A stretch of DNA of 64,000 nucleotides. It comes from Gammaproteobacteria bacterium. Its GTDB lineage: Bacteria; Pseudomonadota; Gammaproteobacteria; Ga0077536. Numbering within the stretch: position 1 is the stretch's first letter; each line of letters starts with the position of its first letter. The stretch covers positions 310,001-374,000 of the forward strand of contig JACKNG010000001.1 in assembly GCA_024235015.1 (NCBI GenBank), written 5' to 3'. The notes under the pieces are model-generated. The model was not told where the DNA came from. It made no database searches and saw nothing but the letters and a program-made list of their open reading frames with translations. A program made the position numbers and the translations under genes. This document shows positions 9,502 to 18,453 of the stretch, piece after piece.

Positions 9502-10578
9502 ATGAAATTCAGCCTGCACGTACAGACACGCATCACCGACTGGCAGCTCATCAAGGAGCTCGAAGATCTCGGTTACGACGCCGCCTGGGTGCCCGACACC
9601 CAGATGATGTGGAGCGACTGCTACGCGACCATGGCACTGGCTGCTCAGGCCACCTCGCGCATCCGTATCGGCACCGGCGTCGCCATCGCCGGCACGCGCA
9701 TCGCACCGACTACCGCGGCGGCCATCGCCTCGATCAATGCCATCGCGCCCGGGCGGGTCTTCCTCGGCATCGGCACCGGGCACACCGCGATGCGGGTGAT
9801 GGGCCAGGACCCCATCCCGATCAACGAATTCCGTGACTACCTGCGCGTCGTGCGCGCGATGCTGCACGGCGAGGAGGTCGATTACACCTACCGCGGCCGT
9901 ACCACCGACATCGTGTGGCAGGACCACGGTCCGGGCTTCCGCAACATCGAGGACCGCGTGCCGATCTACGTTGCCGCCAACGGGCCGCGCGCCCTGCGCA
10001 CGGCCGGCATGTACGGCGACGGGCTGGTCTCGATCTTCAACGAGCAGAAGGACGTCCTCGATTTCAACCTGAACCACGTGCGCGAAGGCGCCGCCAAGGC
10101 CGGCCGCGGTATGGACGGCTTCCACACCGTCACCCTGACCAACGCCGTGGTGCTGCGCGCGGGCGAGAAGCTGAGCGACGACGCGGTCGTCGAACGCGCC
10201 GGCTCGTGGGTGACGACCGCGCTGCACTTCGTCTACGAAATATGGCGCTATACCAAGGACGACAGCGTGGTGCCGGATTACATGAAGGACATCTGGGAGG
10301 AGTACAACGACCACGTCGAGAACTTCCCGGTACCGCGCGAGAAGTGGCACCAGCTCATCCACGAAGGCCATTGCAGCTACTACACCAGCGGCGAACGGCG
10401 CTTCATCACGCCGAAGATGATCGAGGGCACCTCCCTGGTCGGCGGGCCGTCCGAGCTGGCCGAGCAGATCCGGGCCGCCGAGGCCAACGGCCTCGGCGAG
10501 GTCAGCCTGCTACCGCCGCTGGCCAACATCCGCGAAGTGGCACGCGATTTCGCCGAACAGGTGATCCCACTCTGCTGA
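9502..10578 (+). CDS. LLM-class flavin-dependent oxidoreductase 2
   Basis: A 358-residue luciferase-like monooxygenase, only distantly like the copy at 4715. Visible blocks are MKFSLHVQTRITDW, DAAWVPDTQMMWSD near 30-43, SRIRIGTGVAIAGTR near 53-67, APGRVFLGIGTGHTA, and PIYVAANGPRALRTAG near 154-169. The IGTG and AANGP segments resemble the F420-using branch, but FMN cannot be excluded. The gene is 49 bp behind DUF1329, with a ribosome binding site buried in a hairpin. It ends 18 bp from the convergent EthD gene. Confidence 0.86.
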   Translation: MKFSLHVQTRITDWQLIKELEDLGYDAAWVPDTQMMWSDCYATMALAAQATSRIRIGTGVAIAGTRIAPTTAAAIASINAIAPGRVFLGIGTGHTAMRVMGQDPIPINEFRDYLRVVRAMLHGEEVDYTYRGRTTDIVWQDHGPGFRNIEDRVPIYVAANGPRALRTAGMYGDGLVSIFNEQKDVLDFNLNHVREGAAKAGRGMDGFHTVTLTNAVVLRAGEKLSDDAVVERAGSWVTTALHFVYEIWRYTKDDSVVPDYMKDIWEEYNDHVENFPVPREKWHQLIHEGHCSYYTSGERRFITPKMIEGTSLVGGPSELAEQIRAAEANGLGEVSLLPPLANIREVARDFAEQVIPLC

Positions 10579-10596
10579 GGCCCACGCGGCGCCGCG

Positions 10597-11265
10597 TCAA
10601 CCCACCACGACGTGCTCGCGGGTGATGATGAAATCGAGCGGCACGGCGAGGAAATTGTCCTCGTCGGCGCGCGTCGCGGCGTATTCCGGCGAGCCCGCCG
10701 AGGCGCGCATCGCCGCGGTGTCCTCGAACCAGGTCAGGGCGAGGCCGTCGAGGGCCGGTTCGCGGCCGTCACGGTAGGACGTCGCCCGCGCATGGTTCTG
10801 CACGTAGCGACGCACGGTGGGGATGGCCGCGCCGAGCGGGCCGTGGACCTCGCGCCAGTACCGCTGGAAATCCGCCACCGGCATGCCTGCCTTGCGTCGC
10901 ACCAGCTCGATGTTCTTGACCCCGCCGGCCGGCACGGCGCCGTCCTTGATCACGTGTTCTTCGATGAACAGGCGCAGGTGCGTGGTGGGATCGATGAACG
11001 CGTCTTCGTCCTGCGCGACCGCGGCGAGCTGCGCCGTGCCCTGCAGGGCGCGCAGTGCGGCGGTGTCGTCGAACCACAGTTCGGCGATACCGTCGGCCGC
11101 CGGGCGTCCCTTGCGATAACCGGCGAGCAGGGTGTGACACTGCACGTAGCGCCGCAGGCCGGGCAGACGCGCGACCAGTGGCCCATGGGTGTTGCGCCAG
11201 TAGTCCTGAAACGCCGCGACGTCGAGCGCGGCGCGCCGCCGGATCACGGAAACCAACTTGATCAT
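10597..11265 (-). CDS. Tandem EthD-domain protein
   Basis: A 222-residue protein made of two successive EthD (dimeric alpha/beta barrel) modules. The repeat is obvious: FQDYWRNTHGPLVARLPGLRRYVQ near 19-42 and FQRYWREVHGPLGAAIPTVRRYVQ near 129-152, each followed by a WFDDTAA or WFEDTAA block. Single-domain EthD proteins are about 100 residues and dimerise, so this is an internal duplication giving a pseudo-dimer. EthD is tied to ether-degrading P450 systems, but most homologues are uncharacterised. ATG 11265 follows GGAGAGGAGG. It overlaps the GFA-family gene by 4 bp and is surely coupled to it. Confidence 0.85.
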   Translation of the reverse strand: MIKLVSVIRRRAALDVAAFQDYWRNTHGPLVARLPGLRRYVQCHTLLAGYRKGRPAADGIAELWFDDTAALRALQGTAQLAAVAQDEDAFIDPTTHLRLFIEEHVIKDGAVPAGGVKNIELVRRKAGMPVADFQRYWREVHGPLGAAIPTVRRYVQNHARATSYRDGREPALDGLALTWFEDTAAMRASAGSPEYAATRADEDNFLAVPLDFIITREHVVVG

Positions 11266-11729
11266 GGAACCTCCTCTCCCGTGGATGCGCCGGGCTCGCG
11301 CCCGGGTTCGATGTCGGCATGACGCGGCAGCGTGTCGGCGATGATCTCCCACTCGGCGGCACTGGTGGCGAAGATGTGCGCGGCCGGACGGTGGCCGCCG
11401 AGCGCGTCGAACAGGCCGGCGCGCAGGCGCAGGGTGGCGCTGTCGTCGCGGCGACTGTACAGCGGGCTGCCACAGCGGGCACAGAAGGCGCGCAGCTTGT
11501 GCGGGCTCGACTGGTACTCGCGCACCAGGCCCTGCGGGTCGTCGATCGTGACGGCCTCGCGCCTACCCGGAATCACCGCCTGGAACGGTGCCCCGGCACT
11601 TTTGCGGCATTGCCGGCAATGGCACAACACGAACGCGCCGGCGACCACGCGCAGGCCGAGCGTGACCGCGCCGCACAGGCAATGGCCCCGCAGCGCGCCG
11701 TCTTCGCGCGGACCGCCCGGCTCACCCAT
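11262..11729 (-). CDS. GFA-family zinc protein 1
   Basis: A 155-residue protein of the GFA/Mss4-like fold (named for glutathione-dependent formaldehyde-activating enzyme, although most members have unknown reactions). Zinc-binding cysteines are all present: Cys17 and Cys19 (HCLCG), Cys36, Cys38 and Cys41 (CHCRQC), Cys83 and Cys86 (CARCGS). ATG 11729 is the first plausible start before the HCLCG motif; the frame extends upstream but without family similarity and would cross the divergent gene's upstream region. It is upstream of, and overlaps by 4 bp, the EthD gene. Confidence 0.82.
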   Translation of the reverse strand: MGEPGGPREDGALRGHCLCGAVTLGLRVVAGAFVLCHCRQCRKSAGAPFQAVIPGRREAVTIDDPQGLVREYQSSPHKLRAFCARCGSPLYSRRDDSATLRLRAGLFDALGGHRPAAHIFATSAAEWEIIADTLPRHADIEPGREPGASTGEEVP

Positions 11730-11829
11730 CGCGTGCCGCCCGCGTTTCCTTGAGCGCCCCGACGCCGCATGGCACCATGCGGCGCCAGCCACCGCCCCGA
11801 ATGTTCGACCCCAGCCGCGGATACTGCCG

Positions 11830-12528
11830 ATGCGCCTGATCCCGTTCCTGCCCTGCCCGCGCACCTGCGCGCTGCTGCTGAGCGCGACGCTCACGCCCCT
11901 GTTCGCAGCGCCGGCCGCCGTGGCCGACGGCAGCGCCGCCGCCGCGCATGACGACCTCGAAGGACACTGGCGTTTCGACCAAGAGCTCAGCGACGACGTC
12001 GAGGACGCCTTCGACGGCAAACTCAAACGCAGCCGCTACCCGGTGCCGGGCGGCCTGGTGCGCGAAGGCGAGCGGCCCAACAACCAGGACATCCAGCAGA
12101 TGAACTACTGGGACGCCATCCGCGATTCGCGCGAGCGGCGTTCGCAGAAAGATCTCAGCCGCCTCGGGACGGTCTACCCCTTGCTGACGGCAACCCGGCT
12201 CGATGTCGTGGCGAGTGCGGACGGTTATACCTTCACCTACGACGAGCTGCTGCCGCGCCGGGTACGGCCCAACCCCGCCGGACGGGTCTACTCGGCCAAG
12301 GGCGACGAACTGGTCTCCGACACCCTCGGCTACACCCTGTCCTACTGGGAAGGCGACACCCTGGTGCTGGAGACCGACCCGCCGGACGGTGGCCATTACG
12401 TCGAGCACGTCACCCGCCGCGACGCCCCGCCGCGCCTCGAGTACCGGGTCAAGGTCGACTTGATCATTCTCGATGAGCCGATCGAGGTGACGCGGGTGTT
12501 CGTCGCGGCCGACGGCGCCGCGCCCTGA
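11830..12528 (+). CDS. Exported hypothetical protein
   Basis: A 232-residue protein that I do not recognise. Residues 1-32 look like a Sec signal peptide (MRLIPF, a hydrophobic stretch LLLSATLTPLFAAPAA, cleavage after AVA). The mature part begins acidic (DDLEGHWRFDQELSDDVEDAFDGK) and is otherwise beta-rich, with paired VYSAKGDELVSD and YWEGDTLVLETDPPDGG segments reminiscent of small lipocalin-like folds. No Cys remains in the mature part. It is divergent from the GFA/EthD pair and convergent with the CoA-transferase. Periplasmic location is inferred. Confidence 0.7.
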   Translation: MRLIPFLPCPRTCALLLSATLTPLFAAPAAVADGSAAAAHDDLEGHWRFDQELSDDVEDAFDGKLKRSRYPVPGGLVREGERPNNQDIQQMNYWDAIRDSRERRSQKDLSRLGTVYPLLTATRLDVVASADGYTFTYDELLPRRVRPNPAGRVYSAKGDELVSDTLGYTLSYWEGDTLVLETDPPDGGHYVEHVTRRDAPPRLEYRVKVDLIILDEPIEVTRVFVAADGAAP

Positions 12529-12564
12529 CGCCCGCCCGCACCCGCCCGCGTCCGGCCCTCGCAT

Positions 12565-13809
12565 TCAGGCCAGGGCCGCGGCCAGTTCGTCGCGGAAATC
12601 GGGATGGGCGATGGCAATCAGCTGCTCGGCGCGCTGCCACAGGCTGCGCCCGCGCAGCCGCGCGATGCCGTACTCGGTGACCACCGCGTCGACGCAGAAG
12701 CGCGGCGTGGTGACGACGCTGCCGCTGGCCAGCCGCGGCACGATTTTCGAGCGCTTGCCGTCGGCGGTGGTCGAGGGCATGGCGATGATCGAAACGCCGC
12801 CCGCCGATTGCGCCGCGGCCTCGATGTAATCGAGGCTGCCGCCGACGCCGCTGATCTGCACCGCGCCCAGGGTCTCGCCGTTGCTCTGGCCGTGGAGATC
12901 GATCTCGATCGCCGAGTTGATCGACACGAAGCGCTCGAGTTCGGCCAGCGCCCGCGGGCTGTGCGTCACTTCCATGCCACGCATCTCGATCGCGGGGTTG
13001 CCGTCGCAATAGGCATACAGCTCGGGCGAGCCGGCGAGTTCGCCGGTCAGCACGCGGGCGTCGTGGCGCGCGCCGTCGAGGAAGCGGGTGAGACTCTCCG
13101 ACACCATGCCGGAGAAGATGTCGACGCCACGGATGTCGGCGAGTCGTCCGAGTACGCGATCGGGCACGGCGCCGATGCCGAGCTGCACCGTGGCGCCTTC
13201 CGGCACCAGGCTCAACACGTGCTCGATGATGGCCTCGTCGCGCGGTTCGGCCGCACCGATGTCGTAGGTCGCGAGCGGGAGGTCGGACTCGATGGCGTAA
13301 TCGATGCGTTCCAGGGGGATGCGCGACTGCCCGCCGGTGACCGGCATGTTGCTGTTGAACTCGGCGATGACCAGCCCGGCCTGTTCGACGAAGTGGCGGT
13401 TGGGCCCGACCGACACGCCGAGGCTGACGGTGCCGTCGGCCTGCGGCGGCGAGGTCTGCACGACCACCGCGTCGAGCGCGATGGGGCCGCCGCGCCGGAT
13501 GACCTGGGTGACGTCACTCAGGCGCAGCGGCACGAAACTGACCTTGTGCGGGTCGTTCTCCTTGAACAGGTGGCGAATGCGCGGCGCCGCCTGCCAGGTG
13601 AGGTAGTGGAAATGCTCGCCCAGGCCGCGCTGCAGGAAATCGTAGCTGCCGAGCGAGAGGCCGGACACCACGGTCAGGCGCTGGAAGCGTTCGACGTCGG
13701 CGCTGAAGGCGCGATAGAACGCGCGCGGATCGGCACAGGCGCCGGGGAACGCCACGCAACTGCCATCGGCGATGGCCGCTACCGCGGCGCTGGGTTCGAC
13801 GAGTTTCAT
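12565..13809 (-). CDS. Acetyl-CoA hydrolase/CoA-transferase family protein
   Basis: A 414-residue member of the acetyl-CoA hydrolase/4-hydroxybutyrate CoA-transferase family (two NagB/RpiA-like domains). Recognisable segments are SPPQADGTVSLGVS near 119-132, VQLGIGAVPD near 208-217, SGMVSESL near 232-239, and the C-terminal VVTEYGIARLRGRSL block. It should transfer CoA between carboxylic acids, consistent with the surrounding acyl-CoA genes and perhaps with hydroxyacids released by PhaZ (inference). ATG 13809 aligns with family starts (MKLVEPSAAVAAI). It is divergent from the symporter gene with 165 bp between. Confidence 0.85.
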   Translation of the reverse strand: MKLVEPSAAVAAIADGSCVAFPGACADPRAFYRAFSADVERFQRLTVVSGLSLGSYDFLQRGLGEHFHYLTWQAAPRIRHLFKENDPHKVSFVPLRLSDVTQVIRRGGPIALDAVVVQTSPPQADGTVSLGVSVGPNRHFVEQAGLVIAEFNSNMPVTGGQSRIPLERIDYAIESDLPLATYDIGAAEPRDEAIIEHVLSLVPEGATVQLGIGAVPDRVLGRLADIRGVDIFSGMVSESLTRFLDGARHDARVLTGELAGSPELYAYCDGNPAIEMRGMEVTHSPRALAELERFVSINSAIEIDLHGQSNGETLGAVQISGVGGSLDYIEAAAQSAGGVSIIAMPSTTADGKRSKIVPRLASGSVVTTPRFCVDAVVTEYGIARLRGRSLWQRAEQLIAIAHPDFRDELAAALA

Positions 13810-13974
13810 CGGCTCATGTTCTCTCAGTCTGAAAAGATCCGGCCACGGGCCGGGTCATCCGGGCCTTTCTGGCCGCGGTCGCGAAGCCCGTGATATAAAG
13901 CGCCGCAAGGCTGGGGACCCGCGCTGCCGGGCACGACTACGACACCGGCCGCGTTACCGGGGAGTACAGCATAC

Positions 13975-15543
13975 ATGTTCGGATTCGACCCCCTCATCTT
14001 CTGGGGCTGGACCTTTCTTATCCTCTACATGGGCTTGATGATCGCCTTCGGCTTCGTCGGCATGTCGCGGGTCAAGGGCAGTGACGACTTCGCCACCGCG
14101 CGCGGCAGTTACGGCCCGGTCTTCCTCGCCTTCGCCATGACCGCGACCACGGCCAGCGGCGCGACTTTCCTCGGTCTGCCCGGCCTCGCCTACAAGGCCG
14201 GCCTGTCGGCGCTGTGGTATGCCTTCGTCTACCCGCTCGGCGTCTACATCGGCGTCCTCGTGTGCCTGCACGCGATCCGCCGCGCCGGCGCCAGCTTCGG
14301 CAGCCGTTCGATGCCCGAGTACCTCGGCGATCGCTTCGATTCCAACGGCCTGCGCATCCTTGCCGCGCTGTTCTCCCTGCTGCTGCTGTTCTACCTCGCC
14401 GGCCAGCTCCTCGCCGGCGCGGTGATGTTCACCCAGATGCTCGGGCTGCAGACCTTCCCGGCGCTGTGCGTGACCGCCGTGGTCCTCATGTTCTACATCG
14501 CCCTGGGCGGCGCCCATGCCGATATCCTCACCGACGGCGTGCAGGGCGCGCTGATGCTGCTGCTGGCCTGCCTGGTGCTGTGGATGTTCCTGACCGGGTT
14601 CCACGTCGACGGCGGCTTTCCCGGCATGCTGCAGCGCCTGGAGGCACTCGACCCGACCCTGGTCACGCCACTGCACCCGACCAATCCCCTGTTCAATTCG
14701 AAGTGGGACCTGTTCGCGATCTTCGTCGCCCACCTGCCGCTCGGCCTGTTGCCCCACATCGGCAACAAGCTGTGGGCGCTCAAGGACAACCGCGACCAGG
14801 TCAAGTTCATCACCATTTCCTTCGTCTTCGGCATGCTGCTGCCGGCCATCACCTGCGGCGGCGTCCTCGCCCGCGCCCTGCTCGGCGACGAGCTGCTGGC
14901 CGAGGGCAGCAACCCGAACAACGCGATCCCGGCCCTGTTCATCGCCACCCTGCCGGCCTGGGCTGCCGCCCTCATCGGCGCCGGCGTGCTCGCCGCGGTG
15001 ATGTCGACGGCCGACGGCCTGGTCGTCTCGACGGCGCAGATTTTCGCCAACGACATCTTCCGCCGCACCCTGGCCCCGCGCCTGATGACCGACGCCGACG
15101 ACGCCGCCATCGATCGCATCGGCCTGCTGATCGGGCGCGTGGCGACGGTCGCCGTCCTGCTCGTTTCGATCTGGCTGGCCTGGTCGACGCGCGAGAAGAA
15201 CATCGCGCTGCTGGTCTGGCTCGGGGTCGGTGGCATGATGGCGGCGACCGCGGCGCCGATGTTCCTCGGCGTCCTGTGGCGGCGGGCGACCCGCAGCGGC
15301 GCCTACATCGGTTTCATCGCCGGCGGGGTCACCTTCGGCGTGCTCAAGGCCGGCCTCATCGAGGCGGGCTGGTTCGCCGGCGGCGGCCTCGAAGGCCTCG
15401 CCGTGTGGCTGCAGAGCCAGGCCGTCAACCCGTTCGCCTGCGCGACCCTCGGCGCCGGCGTCTCGCTGCTGTTCATGATCGCGGTGTCGCTGATGACCAC
15501 CCCGCCCTCGGAGCAGCACCTTGCCCGCGTTTTCGGAGACTGA
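13975..15543 (+). CDS. Sodium:solute symporter family transporter
   Basis: A 522-residue integral membrane protein with roughly 13 hydrophobic segments, of the SSS family (PutP/PanF/ActP type). Landmarks are the first helix FWGWTFLILYMGLMIAF, the unwound-helix motif MTATTASGATFLGLPG near 54-69, YLGDRFDSNG near 112-121, and STADGLVVSTAQIFANDIFRR near 343-363. It probably imports a carboxylate or amino acid with sodium. It lies 3 bp ahead of the SDR gene, so import and first oxidation of a substrate may be linked (inference). No substrate can be named. Confidence 0.88.
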   Translation: MFGFDPLIFWGWTFLILYMGLMIAFGFVGMSRVKGSDDFATARGSYGPVFLAFAMTATTASGATFLGLPGLAYKAGLSALWYAFVYPLGVYIGVLVCLHAIRRAGASFGSRSMPEYLGDRFDSNGLRILAALFSLLLLFYLAGQLLAGAVMFTQMLGLQTFPALCVTAVVLMFYIALGGAHADILTDGVQGALMLLLACLVLWMFLTGFHVDGGFPGMLQRLEALDPTLVTPLHPTNPLFNSKWDLFAIFVAHLPLGLLPHIGNKLWALKDNRDQVKFITISFVFGMLLPAITCGGVLARALLGDELLAEGSNPNNAIPALFIATLPAWAAALIGAGVLAAVMSTADGLVVSTAQIFANDIFRRTLAPRLMTDADDAAIDRIGLLIGRVATVAVLLVSIWLAWSTREKNIALLVWLGVGGMMAATAAPMFLGVLWRRATRSGAYIGFIAGGVTFGVLKAGLIEAGWFAGGGLEGLAVWLQSQAVNPFACATLGAGVSLLFMIAVSLMTTPPSEQHLARVFGD

Positions 15544-15546
15544 ATC

Positions 15547-16311
15547 ATGGCCGGTATGCTCGCTGACAAATCGATCGTCGTCACCGGTGGTGCCACCGGC
15601 ATCGGCCGCGCCACCGCCCTGCGCTGCGCGGCCGAGGGCGCTGCGCTGACCATCGCCGACGTCAATGCCGAGGCCGCGGTGGCCTTGTGCGAAGAAATCG
15701 TCGCCGGTGGCGGGCGTGCGCACTTCGTCGCCACCGACGTCACCGACGCCGCCCAGGTACAGGCGATGGTGGCGAGCGCGGTGGCCGCCTACGGCCGGCT
15801 CGACGGGGCGTTCAACAACGCCGGCATCGAGGGCCGCTTCGTCAGCATCCTCAAGATGACCGAGGACGAGTACGACCGCACGGTCAACGTCGACCTCAAG
15901 GGGGTCTGGCTGTGCGTGAAGTACCAGGTCGAGCAGATGATCAAGCAGGAAAGCGCCGGCTCCATCGTCAGCACCGCCTCGGTGGCCGGCCTGGTCGGCT
16001 CGCGCGGCGGGTCCGCCTACTGCGCGGCCAAGCACGGCGTGGTCGGCCTGACCAAGTCGGTCTCGCTCGAGTACGCGCGCAAGGGCATCCGGGTCAACGC
16101 GGTCTGTCCGGGCGTGATTCTCACCCCCATGGTCGAACGCCTCACCGGCGACACCGGGGTGAGCTACGAATCGCTGGTCGCGCAGGAGCCGGTGGGACGG
16201 CTCGGCGAGCCGCGCGAAATCGGCGAAGCGGTGGTCTGGTTGTTGTCCGACCTGTCGTCCTTCGTCACCGGCATCGCCATGCCGGTGGACGGCGGCTACA
16301 CCGCGCTGTGA
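15547..16311 (+). CDS. Short-chain dehydrogenase/reductase 1
   Basis: A 254-residue classical SDR. Visible motifs are the cofactor loop TGGATGIG at 13-20, NNAG near 90-93, and the catalytic Ser145, Tyr158 and Lys162 (YCAAK). Asp38 at the end of the second strand (IADVN) favours NAD(H). The C-terminus GIAMPVDGGYTAL is typical. It should oxidise or reduce a hydroxyl/keto group. It follows the symporter by 3 bp and is probably its operon partner. Substrate unknown. Confidence 0.9.
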   Translation: MAGMLADKSIVVTGGATGIGRATALRCAAEGAALTIADVNAEAAVALCEEIVAGGGRAHFVATDVTDAAQVQAMVASAVAAYGRLDGAFNNAGIEGRFVSILKMTEDEYDRTVNVDLKGVWLCVKYQVEQMIKQESAGSIVSTASVAGLVGSRGGSAYCAAKHGVVGLTKSVSLEYARKGIRVNAVCPGVILTPMVERLTGDTGVSYESLVAQEPVGRLGEPREIGEAVVWLLSDLSSFVTGIAMPVDGGYTAL

Positions 16312-16323
16312 GGCGCGGCGTGC

Positions 16324-16557
16324 TCAGGAACTCGCCAGCAGGCGGCTGAAGCCGAGCAGGTCGCGCGCGAAGTAGAGCGCGCAGCACACGCAGGTCAAGG
16401 CACCCCAGAACTGCAGCCAGCGCTGCTCGCCGCGCACCCCCGCGACCAGGAACACCACGCCGACGAAGAGCGTGAACCAGACCGTGCCGGTGACGACGTC
16501 ACCGGTGGTCTGGTTTGCCACGTCGGTGAGTCCCTCGGGGGTGATGCGGTAGCGCAT
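16324..16557 (-). CDS. Small membrane protein, unknown
   Basis: A 77-residue protein with two predicted transmembrane segments: VVTGTVWFTLFVGVVFLVAG near 21-40 and LQFWGALTCVCCALYFA near 48-64, with a cytosolic-looking N-terminus (MRYRITPEGLTDVANQTTGD). The ATG at 16557 is a conservative choice; another in-frame ATG lies at 16617 but adds a Pro/Arg-rich stretch. It follows the acyl-CoA synthetase on the same strand by 70 bp. I do not recognise the family. Confidence 0.6.
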   Translation of the reverse strand: MRYRITPEGLTDVANQTTGDVVTGTVWFTLFVGVVFLVAGVRGEQRWLQFWGALTCVCCALYFARDLLGFSRLLASS

Positions 16558-16627
16558 GGGGCGATGTTCCGGGCCAGGACGCGGCGCCGCCTGACGCGGC
16601 GCCGGTCCGTGGGGCAATGGGCGTCCG

Positions 16628-18274
16628 TCAGGCCTGCGCCGCGGCGCGGTCCTTCTCCTTCTGGCGTAGTTCGCGGCGCATGATCTTGCCGGTGGTGGTC
16701 ATCGGCAGGCTGTCCACGAACTCGATCAGCTTGGGCACCTCGTGCCGGGCCAGACGCCCGCGCACGAACTCACGCAGCTCGTCGGCCAGGGCATCGCTGC
16801 CGGACTGGCCCTCCTTGAGGATGATGAAGGCCTTGATGATCTCGGTGCGCACCGGGTCGGGCACGCCGATTGCCGCCGCCATCTGCACTGCCGGGTGCTT
16901 GAGCAGGGCGTCTTCGATTTCGCCGGGACCGATGCGGTAACCGGAACTCGTGATGACGTCGTCACCGCGGCCGTGGAACCAGAAGTAACCGTCCTCGTCC
17001 ATGTGACCGACGTCACCGGTGATGAGCCAGTCGCCGATGAACTTGTCGCGCGTGGCGTCCGGCTTGTTGAGGTACTCCTTCAGCATGACCGGGTGCGGGC
17101 GCTTGCACGCGATGTGGCCCTCGGTGCCTGGCGGCACCTCGTTGCCGTTATCGTCGATGATGCGCACGACCGTACCCGGGGTCGGCTTGCCGAGCGAGCC
17201 CGGCTTGATCGGGAACACGTTGCCGTTGTTGCCGAGAATGACGTTGCACTCGGTCTGGCCGAAGCCCTCGTTGACGTTGAGCTTGAGCTCGCTCTGGGCC
17301 CATTCGAGCAGGGCCGCGCCGACCGCCTCGCCGCCCGACAGCACCGCGCGCAGCTTGAGTTGGTGGCGCGAGAGCGGGTCGGGCACCTGGCGCATCAGCT
17401 TGAGCATGGTCGGCGTCAGCAGCGCCAGGGTCACTTCGTGCTGGGCCAGGATGCGGTAGGCATCCTCGGCGTCGAAACCCTTCATCGCCGTGGCGACGAC
17501 GCTGCAGCCGTGGAACCAGCCCGGCATCAGCACGTCCATGAGCCCGGCCATCCAGGCCCAGTCGGCCGGCGACCACAGCACGTCCTTCGGCTGCGGGAAG
17601 AAGTCGTAGATGAACTCGAGGCTCGGCATGTGACCGAGCATCATGCGATGCGGCTGGACCGAGCCCTTGGGCATGCCGGTGGTGCCGGAGGTGTAGCTGA
17701 TCCAGGCCGTGTCCTCGGCCTGGGTGGTGACGTTGGTGAACTGGTCGCTGGCCCCTTCGATGGCCTGCCAGAAGTTCTCCGCGCCGTCCGGCGTACCGTC
17801 CACCACCAGCACCCGTTCGAGCTTGGGGCATTCGCCGCGGATGGCCGCGACCTTGGGGTAGTTGGCACTGTCGGTGATGAGCACACGCGCGCCGCTGTCG
17901 TTCAGGCGGTAGGCGACGGCGTCGCCGCCGAACAGGACCGAGCAGGGCCCGGACACCATGCCGCCCTTCCAGCAGGCGACGTGGGCGATGGCGCACTCCG
18001 GGTCCTGGGCGAGCAGCAGGGTCACGCGGTCGCCGCGTTTCAACCCGTAGCCCGCCAGGGTGTTGGCGAGCTGGTTGGCGTAGCGACGGACGTCGGCGAA
18101 GGTGTAACGATGCACCTTCTTCTCCGCGTCCTCGTAGATCAGGGCGACGCGCCCGGCGTCATCGGCCCAGCGGTCGCACACATCGTTGGCGATGTTGTAC
18201 TCGGCCGGAATGTTCCATTTGAAGTTGTTCCAGACCTCTTCGTAGGTGGAACCGCGCTGTAACAGGTTGGTCAT
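16628..18274 (-). CDS. Acyl-CoA synthetase (ACSM/acetyl-CoA-synthetase-like)
   Basis: A 548-residue ANL-superfamily ligase that forms acyl-CoA through an acyl-adenylate. Motifs are the phosphate loop SGTTGMPKG at 196-204, the aromatic/adenine motif NEGFGQTE, the hinge-region TGDVGHMDEDGYFWFHGR, SSGYRIGPGEIE, and the C-terminal catalytic Lys530 in TTTGKIMRRE. The WSPADWAWMAG segment is characteristic of medium-chain acyl-CoA synthetases rather than long-chain FadD. It is divergent from the TetR gene, and the operator-like dyads lie in the shared 244-bp region, so that regulator is a good candidate controller. Confidence 0.9.
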   Translation of the reverse strand: MTNLLQRGSTYEEVWNNFKWNIPAEYNIANDVCDRWADDAGRVALIYEDAEKKVHRYTFADVRRYANQLANTLAGYGLKRGDRVTLLLAQDPECAIAHVACWKGGMVSGPCSVLFGGDAVAYRLNDSGARVLITDSANYPKVAAIRGECPKLERVLVVDGTPDGAENFWQAIEGASDQFTNVTTQAEDTAWISYTSGTTGMPKGSVQPHRMMLGHMPSLEFIYDFFPQPKDVLWSPADWAWMAGLMDVLMPGWFHGCSVVATAMKGFDAEDAYRILAQHEVTLALLTPTMLKLMRQVPDPLSRHQLKLRAVLSGGEAVGAALLEWAQSELKLNVNEGFGQTECNVILGNNGNVFPIKPGSLGKPTPGTVVRIIDDNGNEVPPGTEGHIACKRPHPVMLKEYLNKPDATRDKFIGDWLITGDVGHMDEDGYFWFHGRGDDVITSSGYRIGPGEIEDALLKHPAVQMAAAIGVPDPVRTEIIKAFIILKEGQSGSDALADELREFVRGRLARHEVPKLIEFVDSLPMTTTGKIMRRELRQKEKDRAAAQA

Positions 18275-18453
18275 GGATCTCCCCTGGATTTCGTCCGTTG
18301 GACGCGCCTCGTCGATGGTCGGCGCTCGGCGACGCGCCGGCTGCGGCTACGTTGGCTGCAGCGACCCGTCCTGACGCTGGCGAAAGATACCATGCCCGCG
18401 GGTGTCTTCGGTGCGCTGACGGTGAGCGCGGAAAGGTCTTACAGCCGCCGCGC

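Noticed and set aside
13954..16035. Long minus-strand frame opposite the symporter and SDR genes
   Set aside because: His/Gln/Asp/Arg-rich composition mirrors the coding strand; both plus-strand genes show conserved motifs.
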